Assembly (NCBI GenBank): GCA_964636685.1
Contig: CAZWUK010000104.1
Location: forward strand, 1 to 5,530
Length of the DNA stretch: 5,530 nt
Direction: 5' to 3'
Source of the DNA: CAZWUK01 sp964636685
GTDB lineage: Bacteria; Bacillota; Clostridia; Christensenellales; CAG-138
Below, in pieces: positions 1 to 5,410 of this stretch. The translations under genes were made by a program, and so were the position numbers. Position 1 is the first letter of the stretch, and the number at the start of each line of letters is the position of its first letter. Below the pieces are notes generated by a model, which was not told where the DNA came from, made no database searches, and worked only from the letters and a program-made list of their open reading frames with translations.

Positions 1-21
1 TCCTTCCGCCTATACAAAAGC

Positions 22-52
22 GGGACTGTAGCTTTTCCTTTTGCTACAGCCC
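22..52 (-). terminator. Inverted repeat, possible weak terminator behind the integrase remnant
   Basis: CTGTAGC (26-32) and GCTACAG (43-49) form a 7-bp stem around a 10-base loop. GGG (22-24) with CCC (50-52) extends it past one bulged base. It starts 14 bases beyond the stop codon of the minus-strand integrase fragment, where a terminator would sit. On the minus strand the stem is followed only by a short T run (CTTTTG), so termination would be weak. It could instead be an end structure of the mobile element that carried the integrase. Confidence 0.45.
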
Positions 53-65
53 CTTGACTAAGGTT

Positions 66-206
66 TTATTCGGTGATAATACCCAAGTCCACGCCCTGTT
101 CCAAGGCTTGTGCCAAGTTCATCTTGGACTGGTATTCCTGATGGGCGTAGAAATTTGCGGTGGTGGAAAAGTCGCTGTGCTCTGGCCATTCCTGAATTTT
201 CTTCAT
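66..206 (-). pseudogene. C-terminal remnant of a tyrosine recombinase / integrase
   Basis: This minus-strand frame encodes 46 residues from an ATG at 206-204 to a TAA at 68-66. It begins MKKIQEWPEHSDF and continues STTANFYAHQEYQSK. This matches the end of Firmicutes phage- and ICE-type tyrosine recombinases, where the consensus is roughly QEWLGHSDFSTTANIYAH and the tyrosine of the last block is the DNA-cleaving nucleophile. That tyrosine is Tyr20 of the fragment. The usual Leu-Gly before His-Ser is Pro-Glu here. The rest of the protein (normally 350-400 residues in all) is absent, including the catalytic arginine boxes, so it cannot recombine DNA. The same frame continues upstream without a break except the amber stop of the GH20 gene at 213-215. 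It marks a former mobile-element boundary. Confidence 0.8.
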
Positions 207-212
207 GTGTCC

Positions 213-1949
213 CTAATAGGTTGGTAAGGTCTCATAGTCAGCCGTACAATACGTAGCAAAGGCGGTGTCAATCGCACTGCCTGTGGCAAGGTTTTCCCGT
301 TGATGTGAAAGCCAGTCACGCAGATAGTCCAGCCGAGAGATGATATTGGCAAAATACACGAGTGTCGTTTCAATCTCGGAAAGCTTTGCGATGTGCATCC
401 AGCAATCGGTAAAACACATCTGCAAACGTACGAAACGACCGATTAAGCACCTCAATTCATCCTCAAGCATGAGTAAATGCTCTTGTTCCAGATTGCCTGA
501 TTCCACTTTTTGGATGATCTTCCGGCTTAACGCCAGCTTGTCTACCATCAATAGAAATGCTTGACTAATGTACAGAAATTGCGCTTTTGTTGTGCCTTCT
601 TGCCAATTCAAAATCTGTTGCTGCACTGAAGTGCAGATTCTGCGAATTTCTTCACATGTTGCCACCGGGATAGAGAAAAACGGACGCAAAGGATGTTGCG
701 AATGCCGTTCAAACACAGGCGCAATTCCATCCGGCAACGTCAGATTATATGCTTCAAGTGTATCCGGCGGGATCATCCCGCGCACCGATTTCCCAAATAT
801 CGGTTCATCAAAAAGAGCCATGACGCATTCGCTTCTGTTCTTCGACCATATTGGCGGGAGATAATAGATCTCTGCAAAAGAATGGACAACCGCTGCATAG
901 CCCGGCTGACCCAGTACAGATTCAACATTCTGATCGATTTCTTCTTTTCCGGGATCCTCTCCCATCCATGAAGCTGCACCTGCATAACCATATAGATAAA
1001 ACCCGGGAGAAGGCTGGGTATATCCGCCATGATCGTTCCAGTCCGTAAAAAGCATCCCTTCCGCTTTTTGCGAGATCCCTTCCGTGACCAGATTTACAAT
1101 GTTCGTGATGCCGCCGTCCAGACGTGGAAACAGCGTATTCCAGTTCCCTGATCCAGGACATACCCAAAAAGGCATATCATTCTTGTGGAACATTTCTGGT
1201 GTCCCATATATCGGTTTTGGGTCATAGCACCAATCCAAATAAATGATATCTTTGGGCATATCGTGTAAATACTGCGGATTGTGGCAGAACACATCCCCAA
1301 ACGCCATCACCTTTTTACCATATTGAGCCGCTAACGCATGTACTTTTTTGAAAAACGCGACATATAACTCATCCCCCGTTTTTCCGCTGACGGCGCTCTT
1401 TCCTTTGCCAATATCATATGGCTCATCAAAGCAAATATTCAGTTTATCGCTTTCAAAAAGCGGTAAGTACTCTGAAAACAGATCCTCTAGCAGCAGCAGT
1501 GAATCGTCGGACGCAGGACAAAGCGACCAAAACATATCGCTTTCTGCAAGTTGCATATGCTCCGGTCTTGTTAAAATTCGGTTACAATGTCCCAGGCACT
1601 GCAAATTTGCTTGTAATTCAATACCCTTCTGCTTGCATCTGTCTTGGATTTTTCGAATATCTTCTGCGCTGATAGGGTCGCTGCCTCTACAAATTTCCGG
1701 ATGTTTTTTGAAATCAAATGTGTGCTCAACGTATAATTGGAGCACGTTGTAACGGAATTTAGCAAGTATGTCTACCAATTGCAAAAGATACTCGAGCGTA
1801 TATACTTTCCCACGCGAGATGTCCAGCATCAAACCACGGTTTTCCAGCATAGGATAATCTTGTATCTCCAAACAATCGATCTTGCCGTCCTCTACCTGTT
1901 CCAATATCTGAGCAAGCGTAGATATGCCATACGCATTTTTATCAGCGTA
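213..1949 (-). CDS. 5'-truncated glycoside hydrolase family 20 (beta-N-acetylhexosaminidase-like)
   Basis: The protein is a GH20-type glycosidase, a family that usually removes terminal N-acetylhexosamines through the substrate acetamido group. The frame stays open on the minus strand from 2357, but recognisable GH20 sequence starts only near 1949 with YADKNAYGISTLAQIL, the end of the usual N-terminal zincin-like domain. Everything upstream is antisense to a WYL gene. The barrel starts at MLENRGLMLDISRG. The catalytic Asp-Glu pair is FDEPYDIG, with Asp codon 1427-1425 and Glu codon 1424-1422. Further down are NLQCLGHCN upstream of the pair, WVCPGSGNWNTLFPR and GMLFTDWNDHGGY, which carry expected aromatic active-site residues. 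The C-terminal part is helical and ends LPTY before TAG (215-213). No signal peptide remains because the true N-terminus is missing. With its start and promoter lost it is probably not made as a full enzyme. The exact substrate cannot be told. Confidence 0.78.
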   Translation of the reverse strand, partial: YADKNAYGISTLAQILEQVEDGKIDCLEIQDYPMLENRGLMLDISRGKVYTLEYLLQLVDILAKFRYNVLQLYVEHTFDFKKHPEICRGSDPISAEDIRKIQDRCKQKGIELQANLQCLGHCNRILTRPEHMQLAESDMFWSLCPASDDSLLLLEDLFSEYLPLFESDKLNICFDEPYDIGKGKSAVSGKTGDELYVAFFKKVHALAAQYGKKVMAFGDVFCHNPQYLHDMPKDIIYLDWCYDPKPIYGTPEMFHKNDMPFWVCPGSGNWNTLFPRLDGGITNIVNLVTEGISQKAEGMLFTDWNDHGGYTQPSPGFYLYGYAGAASWMGEDPGKEEIDQNVESVLGQPGYAAVVHSFAEIYYLPPIWSKNRSECVMALFDEPIFGKSVRGMIPPDTLEAYNLTLPDGIAPVFERHSQHPLRPFFSIPVATCEEIRRICTSVQQQILNWQEGTTKAQFLYISQAFLLMVDKLALSRKIIQKVESGNLEQEHLLMLEDELRCLIGRFVRLQMCFTDCWMHIAKLSEIETTLVYFANIISRLDYLRDWLSHQRENLATGSAIDTAFATYCTADYETLPTY

Positions 1950-1950
1950 C
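1926..1950. other. Head-to-head junction between GH20 and WYL gene fragments
   Basis: Minus-strand GH20 homology (DKNAYGIS) and plus-strand WYL homology (RIFISVQNGRQYLMAY) meet and slightly overlap here. Both genes point away from this site and both have lost their 5' parts at it. Base composition also changes visibly: the GH20 side is richer in A+T and the WYL side in G+C. A deletion between two formerly divergent genes, or a join of unrelated sequences, would give this picture. No insertion-sequence ends or target duplication are visible. Confidence 0.7.
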
Positions 1951-2420
1951 AGAATGGGCGTCAGTATCTGATGGCATATCTCCCGCGAAACAAGCAGATC
2001 CGTTCGGTTCGTCTGGACAACATCCTGACGGTCGATGCGGCGGAGGCATGCCAAGACTACGATATCTATTGCGAACGGCTTGAAAAAATGCGGGCGCATC
2101 TTTGGGGCGTCAGTATCGAAAACAGCGGCGGGCAATTGGAGCACGTGGAATTTACCGTGCGGTGCGGTGAAAACGAAGCGCATATTCACCGTCGTCTGGA
2201 ACGGGAAAAGCGCTGTGGGCAGGTTGAACGGATTGACGATCACACCAGCCGTTTCTCCGCCGACGTCTATGACGCAGGCGAGCTGGTACCATGGATCCGC
2301 ACCTTTCTCTGTCGAATTGTCAGCATCCATTTCTCGGATCAGAGACTGGAGACACAATTCAAGAATGATATTGAACGAATGTATTGTCTCTACGTTCTGA
2401 ATGGAGGCGACGACGCATGA
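1932..2420 (+). CDS. 5'-truncated WYL-domain transcriptional regulator (first of a pair)
   Basis: About 162 residues of the C-terminal part of a WYL-family protein remain. The segment ISVQNGRQYLMAY followed by RSVRLDNILTV is the WYL fold, an Sm-like barrel that senses ligands, often nucleic acid. The rest, with VEFTVRCGENEAHIHRRL and ERMYCLYVLNGG, fits the WCX extension usual at the C-terminus. Complete relatives have about 300 residues with an N-terminal winged helix-turn-helix, which is missing. The frame is open upstream to 1737, but that part is antisense to GH20 and not WYL sequence, so no genuine start is visible. Its TGA (2418-2420) overlaps the ATG of the next WYL gene, showing the two formed an operon. 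It is likely inactive as a DNA-binding regulator. Confidence 0.75.
   Translation, partial: RIFISVQNGRQYLMAYLPRNKQIRSVRLDNILTVDAAEACQDYDIYCERLEKMRAHLWGVSIENSGGQLEHVEFTVRCGENEAHIHRRLEREKRCGQVERIDDHTSRFSADVYDAGELVPWIRTFLCRIVSIHFSDQRLETQFKNDIERMYCLYVLNGGDDA
2403..2407 (+). promoter_or_regulatory. Ribosome binding site fixing the start of the second WYL gene
   Basis: GGAGG lies nine bases before the ATG at 2417 and inside the end of the first WYL gene. It supports this ATG over a possible TTG further upstream at 2384, and fits translational coupling through the ATGA overlap. Confidence 0.6.
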
Positions 2421-3331
2421 TTTTTAGCGAGCTTTACAGCGCCTACTACAACGCCGTCGCGGCAATTCTGCGACAGGCGGTTCAGCATCCCGTCACAAGG
2501 GAGGAGCTGCGAACGATCATCGGTGAGCAGGCCTTTACCGAAAGCGCTTTATCAATTGAGCCTTCGCTTACAGGCGGCAAGTGGCAGCTTCTCACGCCGG
2601 AGGGTGCAACGCTTCTCAAGCATTCGCCGAGCATGCCGCTTACCGGCCTGCAAAAGCGCTGGCTCAAAGCCATCTCCCTCGATCCGCGTATTCGGCTGTT
2701 TGATTTTGACGATTCCGGTCTTGAAGATGTGCCACCGCTGTTTACAGCGGCGGATATTTGTTTTTTTGACCAGTATGCAGACGGCGATCCGTTTGAAGAA
2801 AAGGCATACGTTGCGGCTTTCCGTTTGATACTGGATGCGATCAAGCGCCAGCACCCCCTCAGTATCGATGTGAAAAATCGCCGGGAAACGCGCATACGTC
2901 TGAACGTCATGCCGGAATATCTGGAATATTCCGAAAAGGACGACAAGTTTCGGCTTATCGCCTCCAGCCGTCAAGGCGGAAGGGTCGTCAATCTCGGACG
3001 GATCTTATCCTGCAGGCCGTTGCAGGGAGACTTGTACGGCTATCAAAAAAAGCCCGCTTCCGTTGCCGACAGGTGCGTTGTAATCGAGCTGTATGACGGG
3101 CGCAACGCGCTGGAGCGGGTGCTGCTCCATTTTGCGCATTTTGCGAAAGAAGCGCAGCGGCTGGGTGAAAACCACTATCGTCTCACCATCCGCTACCAGC
3201 AGGATGATGAAACGGAAATGGTGATCCGGGTGCTCTCCTTCGGCCCGTTTATCAGGGTGACAGAGCCGGAAAGCTTCGTGGATCTCATCAAGCAACGATT
3301 AAAAATGCAAAAAAGCTGCGCGCTCAATTGA
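2417..3331 (+). CDS. WYL-domain protein (second of a pair), complete
   Basis: This 304-residue protein starts MIFSELYSAYYNAV. Its N-terminal 90 residues, with HPVTREELRTIIGE, could hold a divergent helix-turn-helix, though I see no clear one. The middle, from about residue 140 (AFRLILDAIKRQHPLSIDV), carries the WYL-like barrel with RIRLNVMPEYLEYSEKDDKFRLIAS and a NLGRI segment. The end (VIRVLSFGPFIRVTEPESFVDLI) resembles the C-terminal WCX module that closes this family. Length is normal for WYL regulators. Paired WYL genes of this kind are common in Clostridia. Its position just upstream of a tRNA-like RNA and an SPFH gene suggests it controls that unit, perhaps in response to damaged RNA; that role is inferred from neighbourhood and from the known nucleic-acid sensing of WYL domains. 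The stop codon falls inside a terminator hairpin, so this gene probably ends its own transcript. Confidence 0.8.
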   Translation: MIFSELYSAYYNAVAAILRQAVQHPVTREELRTIIGEQAFTESALSIEPSLTGGKWQLLTPEGATLLKHSPSMPLTGLQKRWLKAISLDPRIRLFDFDDSGLEDVPPLFTAADICFFDQYADGDPFEEKAYVAAFRLILDAIKRQHPLSIDVKNRRETRIRLNVMPEYLEYSEKDDKFRLIASSRQGGRVVNLGRILSCRPLQGDLYGYQKKPASVADRCVVIELYDGRNALERVLLHFAHFAKEAQRLGENHYRLTIRYQQDDETEMVIRVLSFGPFIRVTEPESFVDLIKQRLKMQKSCALN

Positions 3332-3347
3332 GTTCGCAGCTTTTTTT
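3309..3347 (+). terminator. Strong intrinsic terminator overlapping the end of the second WYL gene
   Basis: AAAAAAGCTGCG (3309-3320) pairs perfectly with CGCAGC plus the first six Ts (3335-3346) to give a 12-bp stem followed by T at 3347. The loop contains the palindrome CTCAATTGAG and the TGA stop codon (3329-3331). The A tract before and T tract after the GC-rich core make it usable in both directions. It separates the WYL operon from the RNA and SPFH gene downstream. Confidence 0.88.
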
Positions 3348-3446
3348 CCGTGATGGGAATGAGAAAATTGAGTATGCTTCTCTCGCAGGATAACCAAAGC
3401 GGGTGTTTGAATCTTCTTTCACCGCGGTGCACTAGGAGCTTCCAAC

Positions 3447-3536
3447 GTGTATGCCGGTTCTGTCTGCACAGGGAAATCGCAAAAGCGATGGGGTTCGACT
3501 CCCCGCCATATCGTAGGTTCGAATCCTACCGTACAT
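3447..3536 (+). ncRNA. tRNA-like module with canonical T-arm, next to an SPFH gene
   Basis: The T-arm GTAGG-TTCGAAT-CCTAC (3513-3529) fits the tRNA TTCRANY loop rule. It runs without a gap into CGTACAT (3530-3536), as a T-arm does into the acceptor 3' strand. CGTACAT pairs over 7 bp with GTGTATG (3447-3453; two G-T wobbles). Between them sit CTGT-CTGC-ACAG (3460-3471), ATCGC-AAAA-GCGAT (3476-3489) and GGGG-TTCGACT-CCCC (3490-3504), which could mimic D, anticodon and variable arms. It is not a normal tRNA: the middle arm has a 4-base loop, the D region is not canonical, and CTTG replaces CCA after the acceptor. Alternatively CGTACAT pairs with ATGTATG (3544-3550), giving a capped, permuted tRNA-like fold. 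Tandem SPFH/Band-7 genes and tRNA-like RNAs have been linked to RNA repair with RtcB, and an rtcB remnant lies downstream here. Confidence 0.68.
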
Positions 3537-3566
3537 CTTGAGGATGTATGCCAGTTGGTTTGGTAT
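3537..3566 (+). ncRNA. Capping loop, second acceptor-like strand and D-loop-like segment
   Basis: CTTGAGG (3537-3543) would cap the stem CGTACAT/ATGTATG (3530-3536/3544-3550; all seven positions pair, one a wobble). Then comes CC-AGTTGGTTT-GG (3551-3563), whose AGTTGG resembles a tRNA D-loop with the paired Gs that contact the T-loop. ATGCC/GGTAT (3548-3552/3562-3566) can close this loop with five pairs but competes with the acceptor-like stem. GGTAT could also pair with ATATC just before the T-arm (3508-3512). Together with the preceding T-arm this gives a tRNA elbow in permuted order (T-arm before D-arm), as I recall for the tRNA-like end of bacterial Y RNAs. Confidence 0.5.
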
Positions 3567-3810
3567 CCGCCAGAGGCGGACATGAACGTACCTTCGGGTA
3601 CTCAACAGCAATATTTGTGTTCCGGCAACGAATGGCAAAGCGTTTCAGGACGCTGCGTTATTCCGAGCAATGCGTATCCGGCCTTGTCTGGGATCGGATA
3701 CCGCGCCGACGGGCAATCGGTCAGGACGGAATTCCACGCCGGCTGCATCTCTGCGCTGAAGGCTTCAGCCGCCGGATAGGCATGGGGCACGAATCGCAAA
3801 TTTTCACCTG

Positions 3811-3816
3811 AGGAGG
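3811..3816 (+). promoter_or_regulatory. Ribosome binding site of the SPFH gene
   Basis: A perfect AGGAGG sits eight bases before the ATG at 3825 and fixes the start. The flanking ACCT (3806-3809) and AGGT (3814-3817) can form a small 4-bp hairpin over it, so access to the site might be modulated, although the stem is short. Confidence 0.8.
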
Positions 3817-3824
3817 TTTGTTAT

Positions 3825-4931
3825 ATGAAAAAAGTAATCATCAACGAGAATCAGAAGGGTTTTCTGTTCAGAAACGGTCGATTCGTCAAATTGCTGAACG
3901 CAGGCAAATACCGTGCATTCGGCGGCAGTGAAATCATAGTCGTCTCCCTGAAGGAGCCTCTCGCCTGCGCAAGATGCGAGTTGGACACCCTGCTGGCCAA
4001 TGCGGTTATTGCGAAGGAAACATCCGTCATCGAGGTGGCGGATCAGCAGCTGGCGCTTCACACTGTAAACGGCAAATTTGAAGGCGTGCTGCGCCATGGA
4101 AAGTATGCTTTTTGGTCTGTTCTCGACCGGCATGCGTATCAGCTTGTTGACGTCTCAACACCCGAGGTCGCAGCCGATGTTCCGCAGTATATATTTGCAA
4201 AGCTGCCCACTACACTCTATATGAAAGTCGAAGTTGCGCAGTATCAGAAAGCACGGCTGTACTTTGACCAGAAGCTTGTCCGCATTCTGGACGCCGGCAC
4301 TTATTACTTCTGGAAAAACAATATCCGTATCGACGTCGGTCTTGTGGATACACGACGCACCCAGATGGAGATCACCGGGCAGGAAATCCTGACGCAGGAT
4401 AAGGTCAGCCTTCGCATCAACTTCGTGTGTAATTACCGCGTAACGGATTATGTGAGGATTCTCACCGAGATCGACAACTATGTCGAGCAGATTCATGTTG
4501 CGGCACAGCTTGCGCTGCGGGACTATGTGGGCAGGCAGAAGCTGGATGATATTCTTGCCAACAAGGAGGAGATGTCAAAGTACGTCTTTGACCGACTCAA
4601 GGCAAGAGAGAGCGAATTCTTCGTGGAAATCATCGACGCAGGCGTCAAGGACGTCATCCTCCCCGGAGAAATCCGCGATATTATGAACACGGTACTGGTA
4701 GCGGAAAAGCGCGCGCAGGCCAACGTCATCACCCGCCGTGAGGAGGTCGCCTCCACACGTTCTCTGCTCAACACGGCAAAGCTGATGGAGGAAAACCAAA
4801 CGCTTTATAAGCTCAAGGAGCTGGAGCACATCGAGCGGATCTGTGAAAATGTTGGCAACATCAATCTGAACGGAAACGGGGACGTTCTCTCCCAGCTGAT
4901 GGGGCTGATGCGCGCGGGCGCGTCCTCCTGA
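3825..4931 (+). CDS. SPFH/Band-7 (slipin-like) domain protein
   Basis: The product has 368 residues. The SPFH/Band-7 domain covers about residues 165-295 (VGLVDTRRTQMEITGQEILT, then VSLRINFVCNYRVTDY and VGRQKLDDILANKEEM, ending GVKDVILPGEIRDIMN). It is followed by the family's charged helical stretch (AEKRAQANVITRREEVASTR, about 293-340) that promotes oligomerisation, and an NLNGNGDVLSQLMG tail typical of the C-terminus. Slipins and stomatins normally have an N-terminal membrane hairpin; none is visible here. Instead residues 1-170 hold three related beta-hairpin-like units: FLFRNGRFVKLLNAGKY, HTVNGKFEGVLRHGKY and ARLYFDQKLVRILDAGTY. It is therefore likely a soluble assembling protein. It follows the tRNA-like RNA directly and precedes an rtcB remnant. 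SPFH proteins in such loci have been proposed as RNA-repair scaffolds; RNA binding by this protein is inference. Confidence 0.9.
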   Translation: MKKVIINENQKGFLFRNGRFVKLLNAGKYRAFGGSEIIVVSLKEPLACARCELDTLLANAVIAKETSVIEVADQQLALHTVNGKFEGVLRHGKYAFWSVLDRHAYQLVDVSTPEVAADVPQYIFAKLPTTLYMKVEVAQYQKARLYFDQKLVRILDAGTYYFWKNNIRIDVGLVDTRRTQMEITGQEILTQDKVSLRINFVCNYRVTDYVRILTEIDNYVEQIHVAAQLALRDYVGRQKLDDILANKEEMSKYVFDRLKARESEFFVEIIDAGVKDVILPGEIRDIMNTVLVAEKRAQANVITRREEVASTRSLLNTAKLMEENQTLYKLKELEHIERICENVGNINLNGNGDVLSQLMGLMRAGASS

Positions 4932-4933
4932 TC

Positions 4934-4966
4934 GCCGAGCCGTCAGCTTCGACGGCTTTTCGGCTC
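4934..4966 (+). terminator. Terminator-like hairpin after the SPFH gene
   Basis: GCCGTC (4939-4944) pairs with GACGGC (4951-4956) around AGCTTC, followed by TTTT (4957-4960). Alternative outer pairings exist: GAGCCG (4937-4942) with CGGCTC (4961-4966), or GCCGA with TCGGC. The short T run suggests partial termination, or a structure separating SPFH from the rtcB region. Confidence 0.55.
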
Positions 4967-4995
4967 CACTAGCGCGTGTTTCCAAAGTCTGCCGG

Positions 4996-5153
4996 ATGAA
5001 TTTTTACATCATCGGCTTGCAGATTGAAGAAAAATACGTAGATCTGGTGGTGCTCAGGCGATCCTCTTTCACGAAAACATGCAGGTCGAAGGCGCGAAAT
5101 TGCGCTTGTGTGCTTTTAGAAACACACGTTGGAAAGGAATACAATATGATTGA
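4996..5153 (+). other. Unrecognised degenerate coding remnant between SPFH and rtcB
   Basis: One frame starts at an ATG (4996) with MNFYIIGLQIEEKYVDLVVL and then becomes unlikely protein. A different frame from about 5040 reads GGAQAILFHENMQVEGAK and ends in TGA at 5151-5153, overlapping the rtcB start in ATGATTGA as coupled genes do. The pair looks like one small gene broken by a frameshift or deletion near 5050. No usual ribosome binding site precedes 4996. I do not recognise a family. It could also be plain spacer with chance open frames. Confidence 0.3.
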
Positions 5154-5410
5154 AAGGCAATGATGAACGTCATCCTGTCCGGTATGGGCTTTACAAAGGC
5201 GGAGGAATTCACAACCATCCACAACTTTCAATGGAACAGTACCGGATGGAAATGCGGGGCGTCTACTCCACCTGCATCGCCCCCGACACGCTGGATGAAT
5301 CTCCCATGGCGTATAAAAGCATGGAGGAGATCACTCGACAGATTGAACCCACCGTGCAGATTGTAGAACATATCCGACCCATTTATAACTTTAAGGCGAC
5401 GGAATCATGA
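5146..5410 (+). pseudogene. rtcB: rtcB (tRNA-splicing RNA ligase RtcB), internally deleted remnant
   Basis: RtcB joins RNA 2',3'-cyclic phosphate or 3'-phosphate ends to 5'-OH ends using GTP and manganese. The last 60 residues (from 5228) read SMEQYRMEMRGVYSTC, then TLDESPMAYKSMEEI and IRPIYNFKA, the conserved RtcB C-terminus. Just before, in another frame (5154-5228), MNVILSGMGFTKAEEFTTIHNF resembles a stretch that normally lies about 75 codons upstream of the tail. The 5' end has GGAAAGGA then ATG-ATT-GAA (5146-5154), like an RtcB start. It looks as if two internal pieces are missing: most of the N-terminal two thirds with the metal ligands, and the HGAGR segment with the guanylylated histidine. 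A frameshift lies at about 5227. No active ligase can be made. Intact family members have roughly 380-480 residues. A chimeric assembly could produce the same picture. Confidence 0.75.

Larger units (their letters stand above)
3420..3776 (+). ncRNA. Large structured RNA between WYL and SPFH genes, with a tRNA-like 5' part
   Basis: The 493 bases between the WYL and SPFH genes hold no convincing protein but a dense series of hairpins. After the tRNA-like part (listed separately) come: TCCGCC/GGCGGA (3566-3571/3575-3580); GTACC-TTCG-GGTAC (3588-3601), a UUCG tetraloop; AACA(G)CAA/TTGTGTT (3604-3611/3615-3621) with one bulged G; AGCGT/ACGCT (3639-3643/3650-3654); GTATCCG/CGGATAC (3674-3680/3695-3701); and CCGA/TCGG (3706-3709/3717-3720). 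ATTCCG (3660-3665) can pair with CGGAAT (3727-3732) and enclose the previous two as a three-way junction. A final domain is closed by CCGGC/GCCGG (3739-3743/3771-3775) around GCTGAA/TTCAGC. No T-rich terminator follows, so the RNA is probably made with the SPFH mRNA and may be cut from it. Boundaries are approximate. It could also act as a 5' leader. The pairings were drawn by eye and have no covariation support. Confidence 0.65.

Noticed and set aside
1737..1931. Upstream extension of the first WYL frame
   Set aside because: This part is antisense to clear GH20 protein and has no WYL-like sequence, so I set the gene fragment to begin near 1932.
1950..2357. N-terminal 135 codons of the long GH20 frame
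   Set aside because: Antisense to WYL coding sequence that makes good sense on the plus strand. It does not look like a GH20 N-terminus or a signal peptide.
3368..3396. Promoter TTGAGT - 17 bases - TAACCA upstream of the RNA
   Set aside because: The spacing is right, but the -10 box matches the consensus poorly. I cannot claim it without transcript start data.
3447..3536. Ordinary tRNA gene, for example with CGA in the GGGG/CCCC hairpin
   Set aside because: The segment between acceptor and that hairpin is far too long for a D-arm, the base after the supposed anticodon is C rather than a purine, and no CCA follows the acceptor strand.
3513..3540. Integrase attachment site in the tRNA-like T-arm
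   Set aside because: T-arms are common attachment sites, but the integrase remnant lies more than 3 kb away and I saw no repeat of this segment elsewhere in the window.
3420..3776. tmRNA (ssrA), suggested by a T-arm similar to the tmRNA 3' end
   Set aside because: No tag peptide reading frame ending in an AA-type degron, no GGG-type 5' acceptor with matching CCA end, and no pseudoknot chain that I could recognise.
3447..3779. A 110-codon open frame and two shorter ones across the RNA region
   Set aside because: They run through tRNA-like arms and hairpins, lack a good ribosome binding site and show no recognisable protein pattern. The region is better explained as RNA.
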